A stretch of 64,000 nucleotides of DNA from Chlorobiales bacterium Clorobi_01. GTDB lineage: Bacteria; Bacteroidota; Chlorobiia; Chlorobiales; Chlorobiaceae. A program made the position numbers and the translations under genes. The notes under the pieces were generated by a model. The model was given only the letters and a program-made list of their open reading frames with translations. It searched no databases and was not told the DNA's origin. This document shows, piece after piece, positions 1-9,337 of the stretch. The DNA lies in assembly GCA_001602925.1 (NCBI GenBank), contig LUZT01000011.1:79108-143107 (forward strand), given 5' to 3'. Each line of letters opens with the position of its first letter. Position 1 is the stretch's first letter.

Positions 1-83
1 ATGATTTTGAAAGGCAGAGAGATATGTTCTGAAAAATTTCGAGGACATCAGCGCCCCCTCGCTTCACTCACACCACAGAGATT

Positions 84-281
84 TCATGAGAGGCCATTGT
101 CTGCTTTGAACTTGTTGGCCTCCTGCACGGCGGCCACGAGCTTTTCGGAAAGCCCGGGCATCTTCTCGTAGTCTACCCAGAGCGTATCTTCGACGATATC
201 ATGGATCTGCGATGCTATGTCGATTGCCATCCGTTTGCGCTTCGCAAGTTCTTTTTTCAGGTCTTTGGCCTCTTCTGACAT
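84..281 (-). CDS. Rop-like small helical protein (CCE_0567-type)
   Basis: Encodes 65 residues, charged and almost entirely helix-forming: a Lys/Glu-rich N-terminal helix, then a short IHDIVED segment, then a second helix after a Pro-Gly turn. The pattern (LKK...DIHDhhED...YEchP.hhEK) resembles the Rop-like family PF05082, whose members often sit in nitrogen-fixation clusters and include the cyanobacterial metalloprotein CCE_0567. An AAGGAG stands 7 bases before the ATG and fixes the start. It lies about 23 kb from nifH and apart from other nif genes. The family call rests on recalled sequence pattern; the function is unknown. Confidence 0.6.
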   Translation of the reverse strand: MSEEAKDLKKELAKRKRMAIDIASQIHDIVEDTLWVDYEKMPGLSEKLVAAVQEANKFKADNGLS

Positions 282-619
282 GGTTTTACTCCTTGAGTTT
301 TACTGTGGATAAAGAATACGCAGGTTTGTGGAATCCGATACTGCCTGCTTTATCTCTTCGCGACACGACAAAGGCATAACAGACGTTATTCCTTAATTAA
401 TTATAAACACAATCAATTGTTCCGAATATCAAGCAAGAAAAACCCATCTTTAGCAAAAATAGTTCAGCAAACAAAAAAAAGAGCGGCACAGACTCAGGAT
501 ATCGGGGAATAAAAAAGCGACCAGAGATGGGTCGCTTTTTTATTCCTTCCTACTCATTGAAAAATCATCGTCGTCGTGATCAACCCTGCAGAATGAAACA
601 AACAGTAAACCTGTTAACG
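282..619. other. Intergenic stretch between Rop-like gene and aguA
   Basis: AT-rich spacer of about 340 bases. It carries the promoter region of the minus-strand Rop-like gene and, at 511-541, the terminator of the aguA operon. A reading frame at 527-754 overlaps aguA antisense and does not look coding. Confidence 0.6.
511..541. terminator. Rho-independent terminator after aguA
   Basis: GCGACC (517-522) pairs with GGTCGC (530-535) around a 7-base loop. A-run on the left and T-run on the right extend the stem and make it bidirectional. It lies 79 bases past the aguA stop and likely ends the 6186-to-620 operon. Confidence 0.8.
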
Positions 620-1663
620 TTAAATCGCCGGCTCTTCATGCGTCACGCAGTGAATTGCGCCGAGCCCCCAGATAAGATCGCTGCAATCAATGCCGATGAC
701 CTCCCTCTTGGGGAAGCATTGTTGCAGGATGTCGATGGCTTGCTGGTCTCGTGAGCAGCGGTAGGTCGGGACGAGCACTGCGGTGTTGGCGATGTAGAAG
801 TTGGCATAGCTGGCGGGAAGACGTTCGCCGTCGTAGAAAACCGGGTCGGGCATGGGGAGCTTGACGACGTTCAGCGGCTGGCCATCAAGGCCGGTCATGG
901 TTTTGAGGAGTTCGTAGTTCTCCTGAAGGATCTGGTAGTTTTCGTCTTCGGGATCATCCTCGACGGTGATGACGATGGTGTTTTCGTTGACGAAACGAGC
1001 CATGTCATCGACGTGGCCGTCGGTGTCGTCGCCAGCGATGCCGTCGCCGAGCCAGAGCACCTTTTCGATGCCAAGATAGCGCCTGAGCTGCGCTTCTATC
1101 TCGGCTTTGCCCAGCGATGGATTGCGGTTGGGGTTGAGCAGGCAGGCGGTGGTGGTGAGCAGCAGGCCTGCGCCATTGACGTCGATCGCGCCGCCTTCGA
1201 GCACCATGCCGGTCGAAACCATCGGCAGCCCTTGTGCCTTCGCCACGCGTTCCGGGACGGCGTTGTCGTCGTCGTACGGCTCGTACTTGCCTCCCCAGGC
1301 GTTGTACTCCCAGTTCATGATCACCTTGTCGCGATGGCCATTCTGCGTGCGGATGACGTAGTTCGGGCCGTGGTCGCGGCACCAGGCGTCATTGGTTGGA
1401 ATCCGGTGGAACACGATGCGCTCGGCGTATTTCCCCTCGGGATCGCGTTCTTTCAGCAGCTCGCGCGCCTGCGCCTCCATCGCGTCATCGAGCACATTGA
1501 TATTGACCGTTTCGGAGCGGCTGAGCTGATACGCCAGTTCGGCAAAGACTGCCGGAACCGGCTCGAACTTGCCGGGCCACGATTCGAGCTTGTGCGGCCA
1601 CGAAAGCCAGGTCGAGGCGTGCGGCGCCCACTCGGGCGGCATGAAATAGGTCGGTTCGCTCAT
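620..1663 (-). CDS. aguA: Agmatine deiminase (Porphyromonas-type PAD family)
   Basis: 347 residues, full length for the family. AguA hydrolyses agmatine to N-carbamoylputrescine and ammonia in the cytoplasm, the first step from agmatine to putrescine. Family motifs are present in order: NDAWCRDHGP (substrate carboxyl/guanidine site), EGGAIDVNG, DDTDGHVDD with the catalytic His/Asp, and the C-terminal GLGAIHCVTHE carrying the catalytic cysteine. It is the last gene of a six-gene minus-strand run that also contains aguB for the next step, separated from it by the M48 protease gene. No arginine decarboxylase is seen nearby, so agmatine must come from a gene elsewhere or from outside. Confidence 0.92.
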   Translation of the reverse strand: MSEPTYFMPPEWAPHASTWLSWPHKLESWPGKFEPVPAVFAELAYQLSRSETVNINVLDDAMEAQARELLKERDPEGKYAERIVFHRIPTNDAWCRDHGPNYVIRTQNGHRDKVIMNWEYNAWGGKYEPYDDDNAVPERVAKAQGLPMVSTGMVLEGGAIDVNGAGLLLTTTACLLNPNRNPSLGKAEIEAQLRRYLGIEKVLWLGDGIAGDDTDGHVDDMARFVNENTIVITVEDDPEDENYQILQENYELLKTMTGLDGQPLNVVKLPMPDPVFYDGERLPASYANFYIANTAVLVPTYRCSRDQQAIDILQQCFPKREVIGIDCSDLIWGLGAIHCVTHEEPAI

Positions 1664-1695
1664 CGGTATGTGGTGACAGGAATGGATTAGATAGT

Positions 1696-2943
1696 TCAGT
1701 GCCGGGCCGCAGCTTCGATCCTTTCGACACGCTGCAACACCGGCGGATGGGAGTAGTTCAGGAAAACGTTGAACGGATGCGGCGTCAGGTTCGAGAGGTT
1801 CTGCCGCGAAAGCTTCTTGAGCGCGTCGGCCAAAAGCGCACCATTTCGATACGTTGTGACAGCGTAGTGATCAGCCTCGAATTCGTTGCGCCGTGAAAGC
1901 ATCTGCATCAGAATCGAAATGATGAACTCCACCGGATTGTAGAGCAGCATGAAGAAAAGCAGGCTCGCGTAGACCGAAGTCTCCTGCATGGCGAAGGCAT
2001 CAAAGAGCATCCGGTTGTTCATGAAGAGTGAGAGCAGGTAAAAAACCACGCCGAGGTTGAGCATACTGAGCACCATCGACATGAGAATGTGCTTCTTCTT
2101 GAAGTGGCCGATTTCATGCGCCAGCACGGCGACCAGCTCGCCGGTCGAGTGGTTTTTGATGAGCGTGTCGAACAGCGCAATGCGCTTGTTCTTGCCGAAT
2201 CCGGTGAAAAAGGCGTTGCCCTTCGCCGAGCGTTTGGAGCCGTCCATGACGTAGATTCCGGTGAGCGGAAAGCGCACCTCGGCGGCGTAATCCATGATCG
2301 ACTTGCGCAGCTCGCCATCTTCGAGCGGCTCGAACTTGTTGAACATCGGCATGATCCAGGTCGGCGCAACATATTGCAGAAGCAGACTGAACGCTGTCAC
2401 GCCCCCCCACGCCCAGAGCCAGCCGAGCGGCCCGGCGCTCTGGAAAAACCAGAGGATCGCCGCCAGCACCGGTGTGCCGATCAGCACGGCAAGCAGAAGC
2501 GTCTTGATGAGATCAATTACGAACACCTTCGGCGTGGTCTGGTTGAAACCGAAGCGCTCTTCGAGCACGAAGGTGTGGTAGATGCTGAACGGCAGGTCGG
2601 CAACGCTCTGAAACAGCAGCAGCGCGCCGATGTAGAGCACGCCGTTGATGACCGGATCGAAGCCCCACGCGCGGATAAGCTGGTCGAGCGCGTTGAAGCC
2701 GCCCGCGAACCAGAAAACAAGCAGCAGGGCGAGATCGAAAGTCGAGCTGATAAGTGAGAATTTGGTGTTGGCCCGGAGGTACTCCTGCGAACGGCGATAG
2801 TCCGCCGGATCATACACGTCGCGAAACGCCTCAGGAAGCGTCGGCAACGCAGCACGGAGGTTCAAAAGATCGGCGGCAAGTTTGATGAGCCAGGTGCCGA
2901 TAAGCGTAAAAAGAATGATTTGGCCGAACAGGTTCATCATCAT
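1696..2943 (-). CDS. M48 family zinc metalloprotease (Ste24/CAAX-protease-like)
   Basis: 415 residues with about seven hydrophobic segments. The zinc site HEIGH (in LAHEIGHFKKKH) follows the central membrane segments and a downstream NEFEADHYA supplies the third ligand, as in Ste24/HtpX-type M48 peptidases. The length and the conserved GFNQTTPKVFVIDLIK segment match the M48A (CAAX prenyl protease 1) group rather than the shorter HtpX. In bacteria such proteins are thought to act in membrane-protein quality control; the substrate here is unknown. The start has three consecutive Met codons. It lies 6 bases after aguB and 32 bases before aguA, so probably co-transcribed with polyamine genes without an obvious functional link. 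Confidence 0.88.
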   Translation of the reverse strand: MMMNLFGQIILFTLIGTWLIKLAADLLNLRAALPTLPEAFRDVYDPADYRRSQEYLRANTKFSLISSTFDLALLLVFWFAGGFNALDQLIRAWGFDPVINGVLYIGALLLFQSVADLPFSIYHTFVLEERFGFNQTTPKVFVIDLIKTLLLAVLIGTPVLAAILWFFQSAGPLGWLWAWGGVTAFSLLLQYVAPTWIMPMFNKFEPLEDGELRKSIMDYAAEVRFPLTGIYVMDGSKRSAKGNAFFTGFGKNKRIALFDTLIKNHSTGELVAVLAHEIGHFKKKHILMSMVLSMLNLGVVFYLLSLFMNNRMLFDAFAMQETSVYASLLFFMLLYNPVEFIISILMQMLSRRNEFEADHYAVTTYRNGALLADALKKLSRQNLSNLTPHPFNVFLNYSHPPVLQRVERIEAAARH

Positions 2944-2949
2944 AACGGT

Positions 2950-3825
2950 TTATTCGTCGATCCAGCGCCGCGTGATGTCGCCATAGGAGTCGATCCTGCG
3001 GTCGCGCATGAAGGGCCAGTGCGAGCGGTAAAAGCCGATCTTCGAGAGGTCGCAGTCGGCGTAGAGAATCTCCTCCCTGTTGTGGGCCGCCTCGGCAATC
3101 ACCTGACCGAAGGGATCGGAGACGAAGCTGTTGCCCCAGAACTCGAGTTCGCCCTCCGTGCCCGCACGATTGGCGGCGGCGACAAACACACCGTTTGCCA
3201 CGGCGTGACCGAGATGTGAGGTTTTCCACGCCTGCCGCTGGCTCGCGCGAACCTCCTGCGAGGTCTCGGAGGTGGCCCAGCCGATGGCCGTGGGATAGAA
3301 GAGAATATCAGCTCCGCGCAGCGCCGTAAGTCGCGCGGCTTCGGGGTACCACTGATCCCAGCAGATCAGGACGCCGATCGTGCCAAATTTCGTATCGAAC
3401 ACCTTGTAACCGAGGTCGCCGGGCACAAAGTAGAACTTCTCGTAGAAACCGGGATCGTCGGGAATGTGCATCTTGCGGTACTTGCCGAGGTAGCTGCCGT
3501 CAGCATCGATCACCGCCGCCGTGTTGTGGTGCACCCCTTTGGCGCGAATCTCAAAGAGCGAAGCCACGATCACCACCCCAAGTTCGGCGGCCAGCTCCTG
3601 CAAGGCAGCGGTCGACGGGCCGGGAATCGGCTCGGCGTATCCAAACGGCTCGTACTCCTCGGTCTGGCAGAAGTAGAGCGTGGTGAACAGCTCCTGAAGG
3701 CAGACGATATTGGCCCCGCCCGCGGCAGCCTGGCGGATGCGCTCCTGCGCTTTCCTGAGGTTTTCCTGCGGATTCTCAACGCAGCTCATCTGGACGAGCG
3801 CTATGCGAACCTGATCGGTATTCAT
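2950..3825 (-). CDS. aguB: N-carbamoylputrescine amidase (carbon-nitrogen hydrolase)
   Basis: 291 residues from the ATG at 3825. Hydrolyses N-carbamoylputrescine to putrescine, CO2 and ammonia. The nitrilase-superfamily triad is visible: Glu in CLQELFTTLYF, Lys in KYRKMHIPDD, and Cys in GVLICWDQWYPEAARL. The typical GFYEKFYFVPGD and SFVSDPFGQV segments agree with AguB. The open frame extends 59 codons further upstream, but that part has no nitrilase homology and lies inside menA. The chosen ATG overlaps the menA stop as ATGA, implying translational coupling. Partner of aguA two genes downstream. Confidence 0.92.
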   Translation of the reverse strand: MNTDQVRIALVQMSCVENPQENLRKAQERIRQAAAGGANIVCLQELFTTLYFCQTEEYEPFGYAEPIPGPSTAALQELAAELGVVIVASLFEIRAKGVHHNTAAVIDADGSYLGKYRKMHIPDDPGFYEKFYFVPGDLGYKVFDTKFGTIGVLICWDQWYPEAARLTALRGADILFYPTAIGWATSETSQEVRASQRQAWKTSHLGHAVANGVFVAAANRAGTEGELEFWGNSFVSDPFGQVIAEAAHNREEILYADCDLSKIGFYRSHWPFMRDRRIDSYGDITRRWIDE

Positions 3826-4745
3826 GGACGAAAAATCGAAATGATATTGGGAATGACAAGCCCGAGCGAAAAGAGTAAGCCGTGCACGGTGAGCACCTTG
3901 CCGGTGCCAGCCAGCACCGCATTCAGCGCCCGGCCCTCGGAAGCGTAGAGCGTGCGCACCATGCCGATGGCGAGCGGAATGCTCAGCAGACTCAGAAGGC
4001 ACCAGGGCGAATAACCGGTGTTAATCATATAAAACGGAACGAGATAGGCCAGCACCGCAAGCGCGACGTACAGAGCGCGGGCCGCCGGAGCGCCGATGCG
4101 GGCCGGAAGCGTCATCTTGCCAACCTTCCGGTCGGTGTCGATGTCGCGGATATTGTTGACGAGCAGGATGCAGACCGAGAACGCGCCGGGCGCAGCTGCG
4201 GCCACGAGCACCTCCATCGGCAGCGAAAGCGCCTGAACATAATAGGTGCCGCCGACCGCCACAAGGCCGAAAAAGATGAAAACGAACACATCGCCAAGCC
4301 CGGAATAGGCGATCGGAAACGGTCCGCCGGTGTAAGCCCAGGCGAAGAGCAGCGAGAGCACGCCAATCAGCAAAATCGGCCAGCCGCCGATGGCGACGAG
4401 ATACAAGCCAAGCACGAACACCGAAATACCGAGTACGATCGAGACGCGAATCATCGTCTGTTCGGTGATGATGCCAGCCGCCACGGTGCGCGTCGGGCCG
4501 AGCCGCTCGGCGGTGTCGGCCCCCTTGCGGAAGTCGTAAATCTCGTTGATGAAGTTCGTGGCGATCTGGATGCCGAGTGCGCAGATGAGCGCCACCAGCG
4601 CAGGAAGCGGTTTGAAGACGCCACTGGCCGCCGCGAGAGCCGAACCGATCACCACCGGCATTGCGCCAGCCGGAAGGGTTTTCGGGCGGATGGCCAGCAT
4701 CCAGGCCTGAAACGCCGATGGTTTTGAGGAAATTGAAACGGACAT
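3822..4745 (-). CDS. menA: 1,4-dihydroxy-2-naphthoate polyprenyltransferase
   Basis: 307 residues with eight or nine predicted membrane helices. MenA prenylates 1,4-dihydroxy-2-naphthoate to demethylmenaquinone at the inner membrane; green sulfur bacteria use menaquinone-7 and derived quinones as reaction-centre and respiratory carriers. The two Asp-rich UbiA motifs are present: NFINEIYDFRKGADT near residues 80-95 and NNIRDIDTDRKVGK near residue 195. RPKTLPAGAMPVVIG at the N-terminus is typical of MenA. It overlaps aguB by ATGA and starts 4 bases after the FNR stop, so it sits inside a tight operon. Confidence 0.92.
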   Translation of the reverse strand: MSVSISSKPSAFQAWMLAIRPKTLPAGAMPVVIGSALAAASGVFKPLPALVALICALGIQIATNFINEIYDFRKGADTAERLGPTRTVAAGIITEQTMIRVSIVLGISVFVLGLYLVAIGGWPILLIGVLSLLFAWAYTGGPFPIAYSGLGDVFVFIFFGLVAVGGTYYVQALSLPMEVLVAAAAPGAFSVCILLVNNIRDIDTDRKVGKMTLPARIGAPAARALYVALAVLAYLVPFYMINTGYSPWCLLSLLSIPLAIGMVRTLYASEGRALNAVLAGTGKVLTVHGLLFSLGLVIPNIISIFRP

Positions 4746-4749
4746 AAAC

Positions 4750-5865
<1,116 letters not shown>

Positions 5866-6186
5866 TTAGCTGTCGGACTTTTTCAGGTAGATCATGCCCT
5901 CCGGATCGACCATGCCATAGAGAATGGCGACAAGCAGATTCTGGTCGTCGAATTCGTGGATTTCAACATGCACGGCCTCCTGCTTGGCCACCTGGTCGCC
6001 CGCATCGTTCTTGAAGTAGAAGACCGCCCTGACGCCGCCATGCGGAGTTTCGCCGCTGAACAGATAGGTGCCGTCACTCTGTTCGTCGAGAGCGCAACCG
6101 GGCTGGCTGGACTCGATGGGACAGCTTGCGCACTGGGAATAGAACCCCTCTTCGGATTCTGCAAAATCGCAAACAGGAAATTTCAT
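5866..6186 (-). CDS. Conserved hypothetical Cys-containing protein
   Basis: 106 residues, acidic, no signal peptide and no membrane segment. Four cysteines lie near the N-terminus (C6, C18, C21, C31, including CASC), which could bind a metal or be redox active; the rest looks like a small beta-rich fold (GTYLFSGETPHGGVRAVFYF, then VHVEIHEFDD). I do not recognise the family. It is the first gene of the run ending with aguA and stands 33 bases before the FNR gene, so a link to ferredoxin/NADPH redox chemistry is possible but only by position. AGAGAAA 6-12 bases before the ATG serves as a plausible ribosome site. Confidence 0.7.
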   Translation of the reverse strand: MKFPVCDFAESEEGFYSQCASCPIESSQPGCALDEQSDGTYLFSGETPHGGVRAVFYFKNDAGDQVAKQEAVHVEIHEFDDQNLLVAILYGMVDPEGMIYLKKSDS

Positions 6187-6315
6187 GACAGTTTCTCTTT
6201 TTCTGTTGGCTGCTTTGAATGCGGCTCAATATAAGAAGACTTTGATATATTGCGGCAGATTCAAAGTCATCCGATGTACCGGGCCGCTGTCCGGCCAACA
6301 AACAGTATCGCGCAC

Positions 6316-7071
6316 ATGTTAGCCAAACGCATCATACCCTGCCTTGACGTCCGCGACGGACGGGTGGTCAAAGGCATCAACTTCGAAGGCCTCAGGGATG
6401 CCGGTTCGATTCTCGAACAGGCCCGCTTTTATAACAATGAAATGGCCGACGAACTGGTCTTTCTCGACATCTCCGCATCGCTGGAATCGAGAAGGACAAC
6501 CCTCGAAGAGGTACTGAAAGTTTCAGGCGAGGTGTTCATTCCGCTCACGGTCGGCGGCGGCATCAGCTCTGTCGAGCGGGCGCGCGACGCCTTCCTGCAC
6601 GGCGCGGACAAGGTGTCGGTCAATACGGCGGCGGTCAGCGAACCGGAGCTGATCTCGCGCATCGCCGAAAAGTTCGGCTCTCAGGCGGTGGTGGTGGCGA
6701 TTGACGTGAAAAAGGTCGATGGGCGGTACATCGTTCATACTCATTCGGGCAAAAAGCCGACGGAGTACGAAGCGGTCGAATGGGCGCACAAGGTGCAGGA
6801 GCTTGGCGCGGGCGAGATTCTCCTGACCAGCATGGATCGCGACGGCACGCAGGAGGGATACGACAACGAAATCCTCAAAATGATCTCGACCACCGTGCAC
6901 ATTCCGGTGATCGCCTCCGGCGGCGCAGGCAACCTCGAACATCTCTACCGGGGATTTACGGATGGCCACGCCGACGCTGCGCTCGCGGCCTCGATCTTCC
7001 ACTTCCGCACCTACTCCATTCGCGAAGCCAAGGAGTACCTGCGCGAACGGGGAATCACGGTCAGGCTCTGA
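6316..7071 (+). CDS. hisF: Imidazole glycerol phosphate synthase cyclase subunit
   Basis: 251 residues from the ATG at 6316. HisF takes ammonia from HisH and converts PRFAR to imidazole glycerol phosphate and AICAR, linking histidine and purine synthesis. The (beta-alpha)8 barrel signatures are intact: the catalytic Asp11 in [13 protein letters not shown], the second catalytic Asp in [15 protein letters not shown], and phosphate loops GGGISS and ASGGAGN. The frame is open 22 codons further upstream, but the shorter start gives the usual HisF N-terminus. It is transcribed divergently from the 5866-6186 gene; hisH is not in this window. Confidence 0.95.
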   Translation: MLAKRIIPCLDVRDGRVVKGINFEGLRDAGSILEQARFYNNEMADELVFLDISASLESRRTTLEEVLKVSGEVFIPLTVGGGISSVERARDAFLHGADKVSVNTAAVSEPELISRIAEKFGSQAVVVAIDVKKVDGRYIVHTHSGKKPTEYEAVEWAHKVQELGAGEILLTSMDRDGTQEGYDNEILKMISTTVHIPVIASGGAGNLEHLYRGFTDGHADAALAASIFHFRTYSIREAKEYLRERGITVRL

Positions 7072-7276
7072 TCGACCAGACGCGCCGCGATCTTCCCTGA
7101 TTGCGGCTCCCCCACTAAAGGCGTTAAGGAAATAAAGACGCTTCGGCGGTTGTAAAGCAACGCCATCACGCAATATTACCGGAGAGGACAACATATCCCG
7201 CCAGGATAGTCAGCTCATCTTCCGGAAAGAGGTATACCGTTATTGTGCAGCCGACGCACTGGAACGAAGTGCGGCG

Positions 7277-7489
7277 CTACGCTTTCGGCTCTGAACTTCC
7301 AGCCTGCTGGACCGTATCTGAAACGCCATCGACCGCTTTGTGAAACTCCGACTCGATATCGGCCTGCGCTTTCTTGAACTCCTTGATGCCCTTGCCAAGA
7401 CCTCTGGCCAGTTCCGGAATTTTCTGGCCGCCAAACAGGATCAGTATAACCGCTAAAATAAGTAACAGCTCAGGCCCACCAACATCCAT
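7277..7489 (-). CDS. tatA: Twin-arginine translocase subunit TatA/E
   Basis: 70 residues. One N-terminal membrane helix ([16 protein letters not shown]), the conserved [14 protein letters not shown] hinge, and an amphipathic helix [15 protein letters not shown] followed by a polar tail: the standard TatA layout. TatA oligomers form the protein-conducting part of the Tat system for folded, often cofactor-bearing exported proteins. No tatC is adjacent, so it is a stand-alone gene here. A run of A residues precedes the start at 7504-7523. Confidence 0.93.
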   Translation of the reverse strand: MDVGGPELLLILAVILILFGGQKIPELARGLGKGIKEFKKAQADIESEFHKAVDGVSDTVQQAGSSEPKA

Positions 7490-7807
7490 GACAAGTACTC
7501 CGTTTTGATAAAAAAAAACAAATCCCCTCTCTCTTCACCGTCGCAAAGCGCTGCCGCTCAATCAAAAGGCGTTGGTAATCCGGCCTGAAACCGGCAGTTG
7601 AAGCTCTTTGAAACGAGACCCCGTTCTTTGCCCCTAAGGTAGTACGCACGACACGTGATTATTCTTTCATTTGACACCACTTCTTTTTTCCTTTTGCGGA
7701 TTTTATCGGGCCAAAAGTGCGTTGGAGGTTTTTTTCGGGTGTTGACGTCGAAAAAATTGCGACGAGACAACACTATTCAGCTAAACGATGAACAGGCGAG
7801 GTAAACC
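7490..7807. other. Divergent intergenic region tatA / lipoprotein gene
   Basis: About 318 bases between two divergently read genes, so it should hold promoters for both. A minus-strand frame at 7558-7773 would encode 71 basic residues with no recognisable pattern and is not accepted as a gene. Nothing else is apparent. Confidence 0.5.
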
Positions 7808-8392
7808 ATGAGAACACGTTTCTGGATTTTTTCGATGATCGCCCTGCTGACGCTTGCGGGGTGTTCCAACTACCAGGTCGTCAGCGATTACGACCGCACC
7901 ATTCCCTTCGAGCGCTACAAAACCTACCGATGGAGCGATAAAGGCAGCGCTGGAATCAGCGACGACATTCTTGCCAGCAATCCGCTGATCTACAAAAACA
8001 TCAAATCAGTGGTTGACCGTGAACTGGCCACCAAAGGCTTCGTGCTGAAAGCATCCGGTCCAGTCGATTTCACGGTCTTTCCTCACGCACGAGTCCGCGA
8101 GCGGGTGGTTATCGAGCCGAGCGGATTCGGTTACGGCGGCGGCTACTACCCCGGCTGGGGACGGCGCAGCTACCCGCCCTACTGGTACGATCCCTACCCA
8201 TACCCGGCGTTCAGCCACTATGAAGAGGGCACACTCATCATCGACATCATCGATTCCAGAAGCGGCGAAGTGGCCTGGGCCGGCATCGCGCGAGGCATCC
8301 TGAAGGATTACGATTCATCCGTGCAGATGCACCGCGACCTCGACGAAGTGCTCACAAAAATCATGGCCAAATTCCCGCCGGTGGTGAAATAA
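7808..8392 (+). CDS. DUF4136 family lipoprotein
   Basis: 194 residues. A lipoprotein signal peptide ends in LTLAGC with the lipidated cysteine at residue 19, giving export and anchoring, probably in the outer membrane. The mature part has the DUF4136 pattern: an early DYD.T.PF..YKTY.W motif, a segment predicting a YQxxDFTVFxHA-like strand, a Gly/Tyr/Pro-rich middle (GFGYGGGYYPGWG), and the late EGTLIIDIID..SGEVAWAGIARGIL stretch. Family function is unknown. GAGGTAA precedes the ATG by about 6 bases. It stands alone between tatA and the toxin-antitoxin genes. Confidence 0.85.
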   Translation: MRTRFWIFSMIALLTLAGCSNYQVVSDYDRTIPFERYKTYRWSDKGSAGISDDILASNPLIYKNIKSVVDRELATKGFVLKASGPVDFTVFPHARVRERVVIEPSGFGYGGGYYPGWGRRSYPPYWYDPYPYPAFSHYEEGTLIIDIIDSRSGEVAWAGIARGILKDYDSSVQMHRDLDEVLTKIMAKFPPVVK

Positions 8393-8532
8393 GGAGCAAC
8401 GGCCTCGATTTTGTAGGGGCAAGTCTCGCGCCTGCCCTGTCCTCCGTTCTGCGACTTGCACCATGATGGTTCATTGGATATTTTTTCATTTGCCCGAACG
8501 AAAATACCTGAAGACAAACAGGAATACTAGAT

Positions 8533-8757
8533 ATGACAGCGAGCGCCGAAAAAATAATGAACGATGCCCTCAGACTAACCCCCGTTGAAAGGGCAGAAAT
8601 GATTGAGCGACTCTTTCAGAGTTTCGACAATCATCGCAAAGCCGAGATCGATGCTGCGTGGGCTGCTGAATTCGAGTCGAGGCTCGACGCTTACAAAGAA
8701 GGCAAAATCAAAGCGTCGCCGGTCGAAGAGGTAATGGCAAGAATCAACAAGAGATGA
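8533..8757 (+). CDS. Addiction-module antitoxin-like protein, first copy (TIGR02574-like)
   Basis: 74 residues. The sequence follows the short acidic 'putative addiction module component' family: AEKIMNDALRLTPVERAEMIERL, then an EIDAAWAAEFESRL segment, then a basic tail PVEEVMARINKR. Members usually pair with a RelE/ParE toxin encoded immediately downstream. Here the next gene is a second antitoxin-like protein rather than a toxin. It could be a lone antitoxin that has lost its toxin or a second partner of the single toxin at 8970. Confidence 0.75.
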   Translation: MTASAEKIMNDALRLTPVERAEMIERLFQSFDNHRKAEIDAAWAAEFESRLDAYKEGKIKASPVEEVMARINKR

Positions 8758-8776
8758 ACATTTAGCGAAAACAATC

Positions 8777-8980
8777 ATGGAACAAGCATTATTAGATCGA
8801 GCGTTGGCAATGTCGCCAAATGAACGGGTTGAATTCGCGCAACTTATTCTGGCAAGCATTGAGCACGAAGACGAAAAAATCAGGCAAAAGTGGATTACTG
8901 AAGTCAAAGACAGAATGGCGGCCGTAAAGTCTGGTAAAGCGAAATTAATCGATTTTGACAGCTTGTACCATGAAGATTAG
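8777..8980 (+). CDS. Addiction-module antitoxin, second copy (TIGR02574-like)
   Basis: 67 residues, same family as the preceding gene but clearly diverged (LLDRALAMSPNERVEFAQLIL, then EDEKIRQKWITEVKDRMAAVKSGKAKLIDFD). Its stop overlaps the start of the RelE/ParE-type toxin by 11 bases, the usual antitoxin-first, overlapping arrangement, so this copy is the likely cognate antitoxin. Base composition is more AT-rich than the surrounding core genes, fitting a mobile origin. Confidence 0.78.
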   Translation: MEQALLDRALAMSPNERVEFAQLILASIEHEDEKIRQKWITEVKDRMAAVKSGKAKLIDFDSLYHED

Positions 8981-9263
8981 AATTCATGAGCTTGCAGCTC
9001 ACGAATTGGATGAGGCTATTGAATGGTATGAACTTCAATCCAGAGATCTTGGCAAGCATTTCAGGAGAATTGTCAGAGAGCAGGTTAAAACCTTAGCCAG
9101 AAATCCGACTTGGTATCTCAAAGAATCCGATGATATTTATAAGGCATTCATCCCAAGATTTCCCTATAAAATATTGTACACCGCAGAAGAAAATGAACTT
9201 GTAATTTGGGCAATCGCCCACATGCATCGAGAACCAAGATATTGGCAAAACAGGTTAAGCTGA
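8970..9263 (+). CDS. RelE/ParE superfamily toxin
   Basis: 97 residues from the ATG at 8970, overlapping the antitoxin stop; an earlier in-frame start at 8955 lies deeper inside the antitoxin gene and is less likely. The RelE/ParE fold pattern is present: I.ELAAHELDEAIEWYE near the N-terminus, FRRIVREQVKTLARNP in the middle, and the C-terminal strands FPYKILYTAEENELVIWAIAH followed by HREPRYW. Such toxins cleave ribosome-bound mRNA (RelE) or poison gyrase (ParE); the sequence alone does not decide. Together with 8777-8980 it forms a type II toxin-antitoxin module. Confidence 0.85.
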   Translation: MKIRIHELAAHELDEAIEWYELQSRDLGKHFRRIVREQVKTLARNPTWYLKESDDIYKAFIPRFPYKILYTAEENELVIWAIAHMHREPRYWQNRLS

Positions 9264-9291
9264 CAATCTGACTCTCCCTACCTCCAACACA

Positions 9292-9322
9292 AAAAGCGGC
9301 CTGTCAAAGGCCGCTTTTCTTT
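9292..9322. terminator. Bidirectional terminator, TA module / phosphoketolase
   Basis: AAAAGCGGCC (9292-9301) and GGCCGCTTTT (9309-9318) form a perfect 10-bp stem with a 7-base loop, followed by CTTTT. It sits between convergent genes and serves both strands. Confidence 0.9.
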
Positions 9323-9337
9323 TCATATCACATCAAA

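Noticed and set aside
7558..7773. 71-residue basic frame on the minus strand between tatA and the lipoprotein gene
   Set aside because: No ribosome site, no family pattern and it covers the expected promoter region of the neighbouring gene.
8970..9263. Calling the toxin RelE or ParE specifically
   Set aside because: The two families share the fold and the visible residues do not settle the target.
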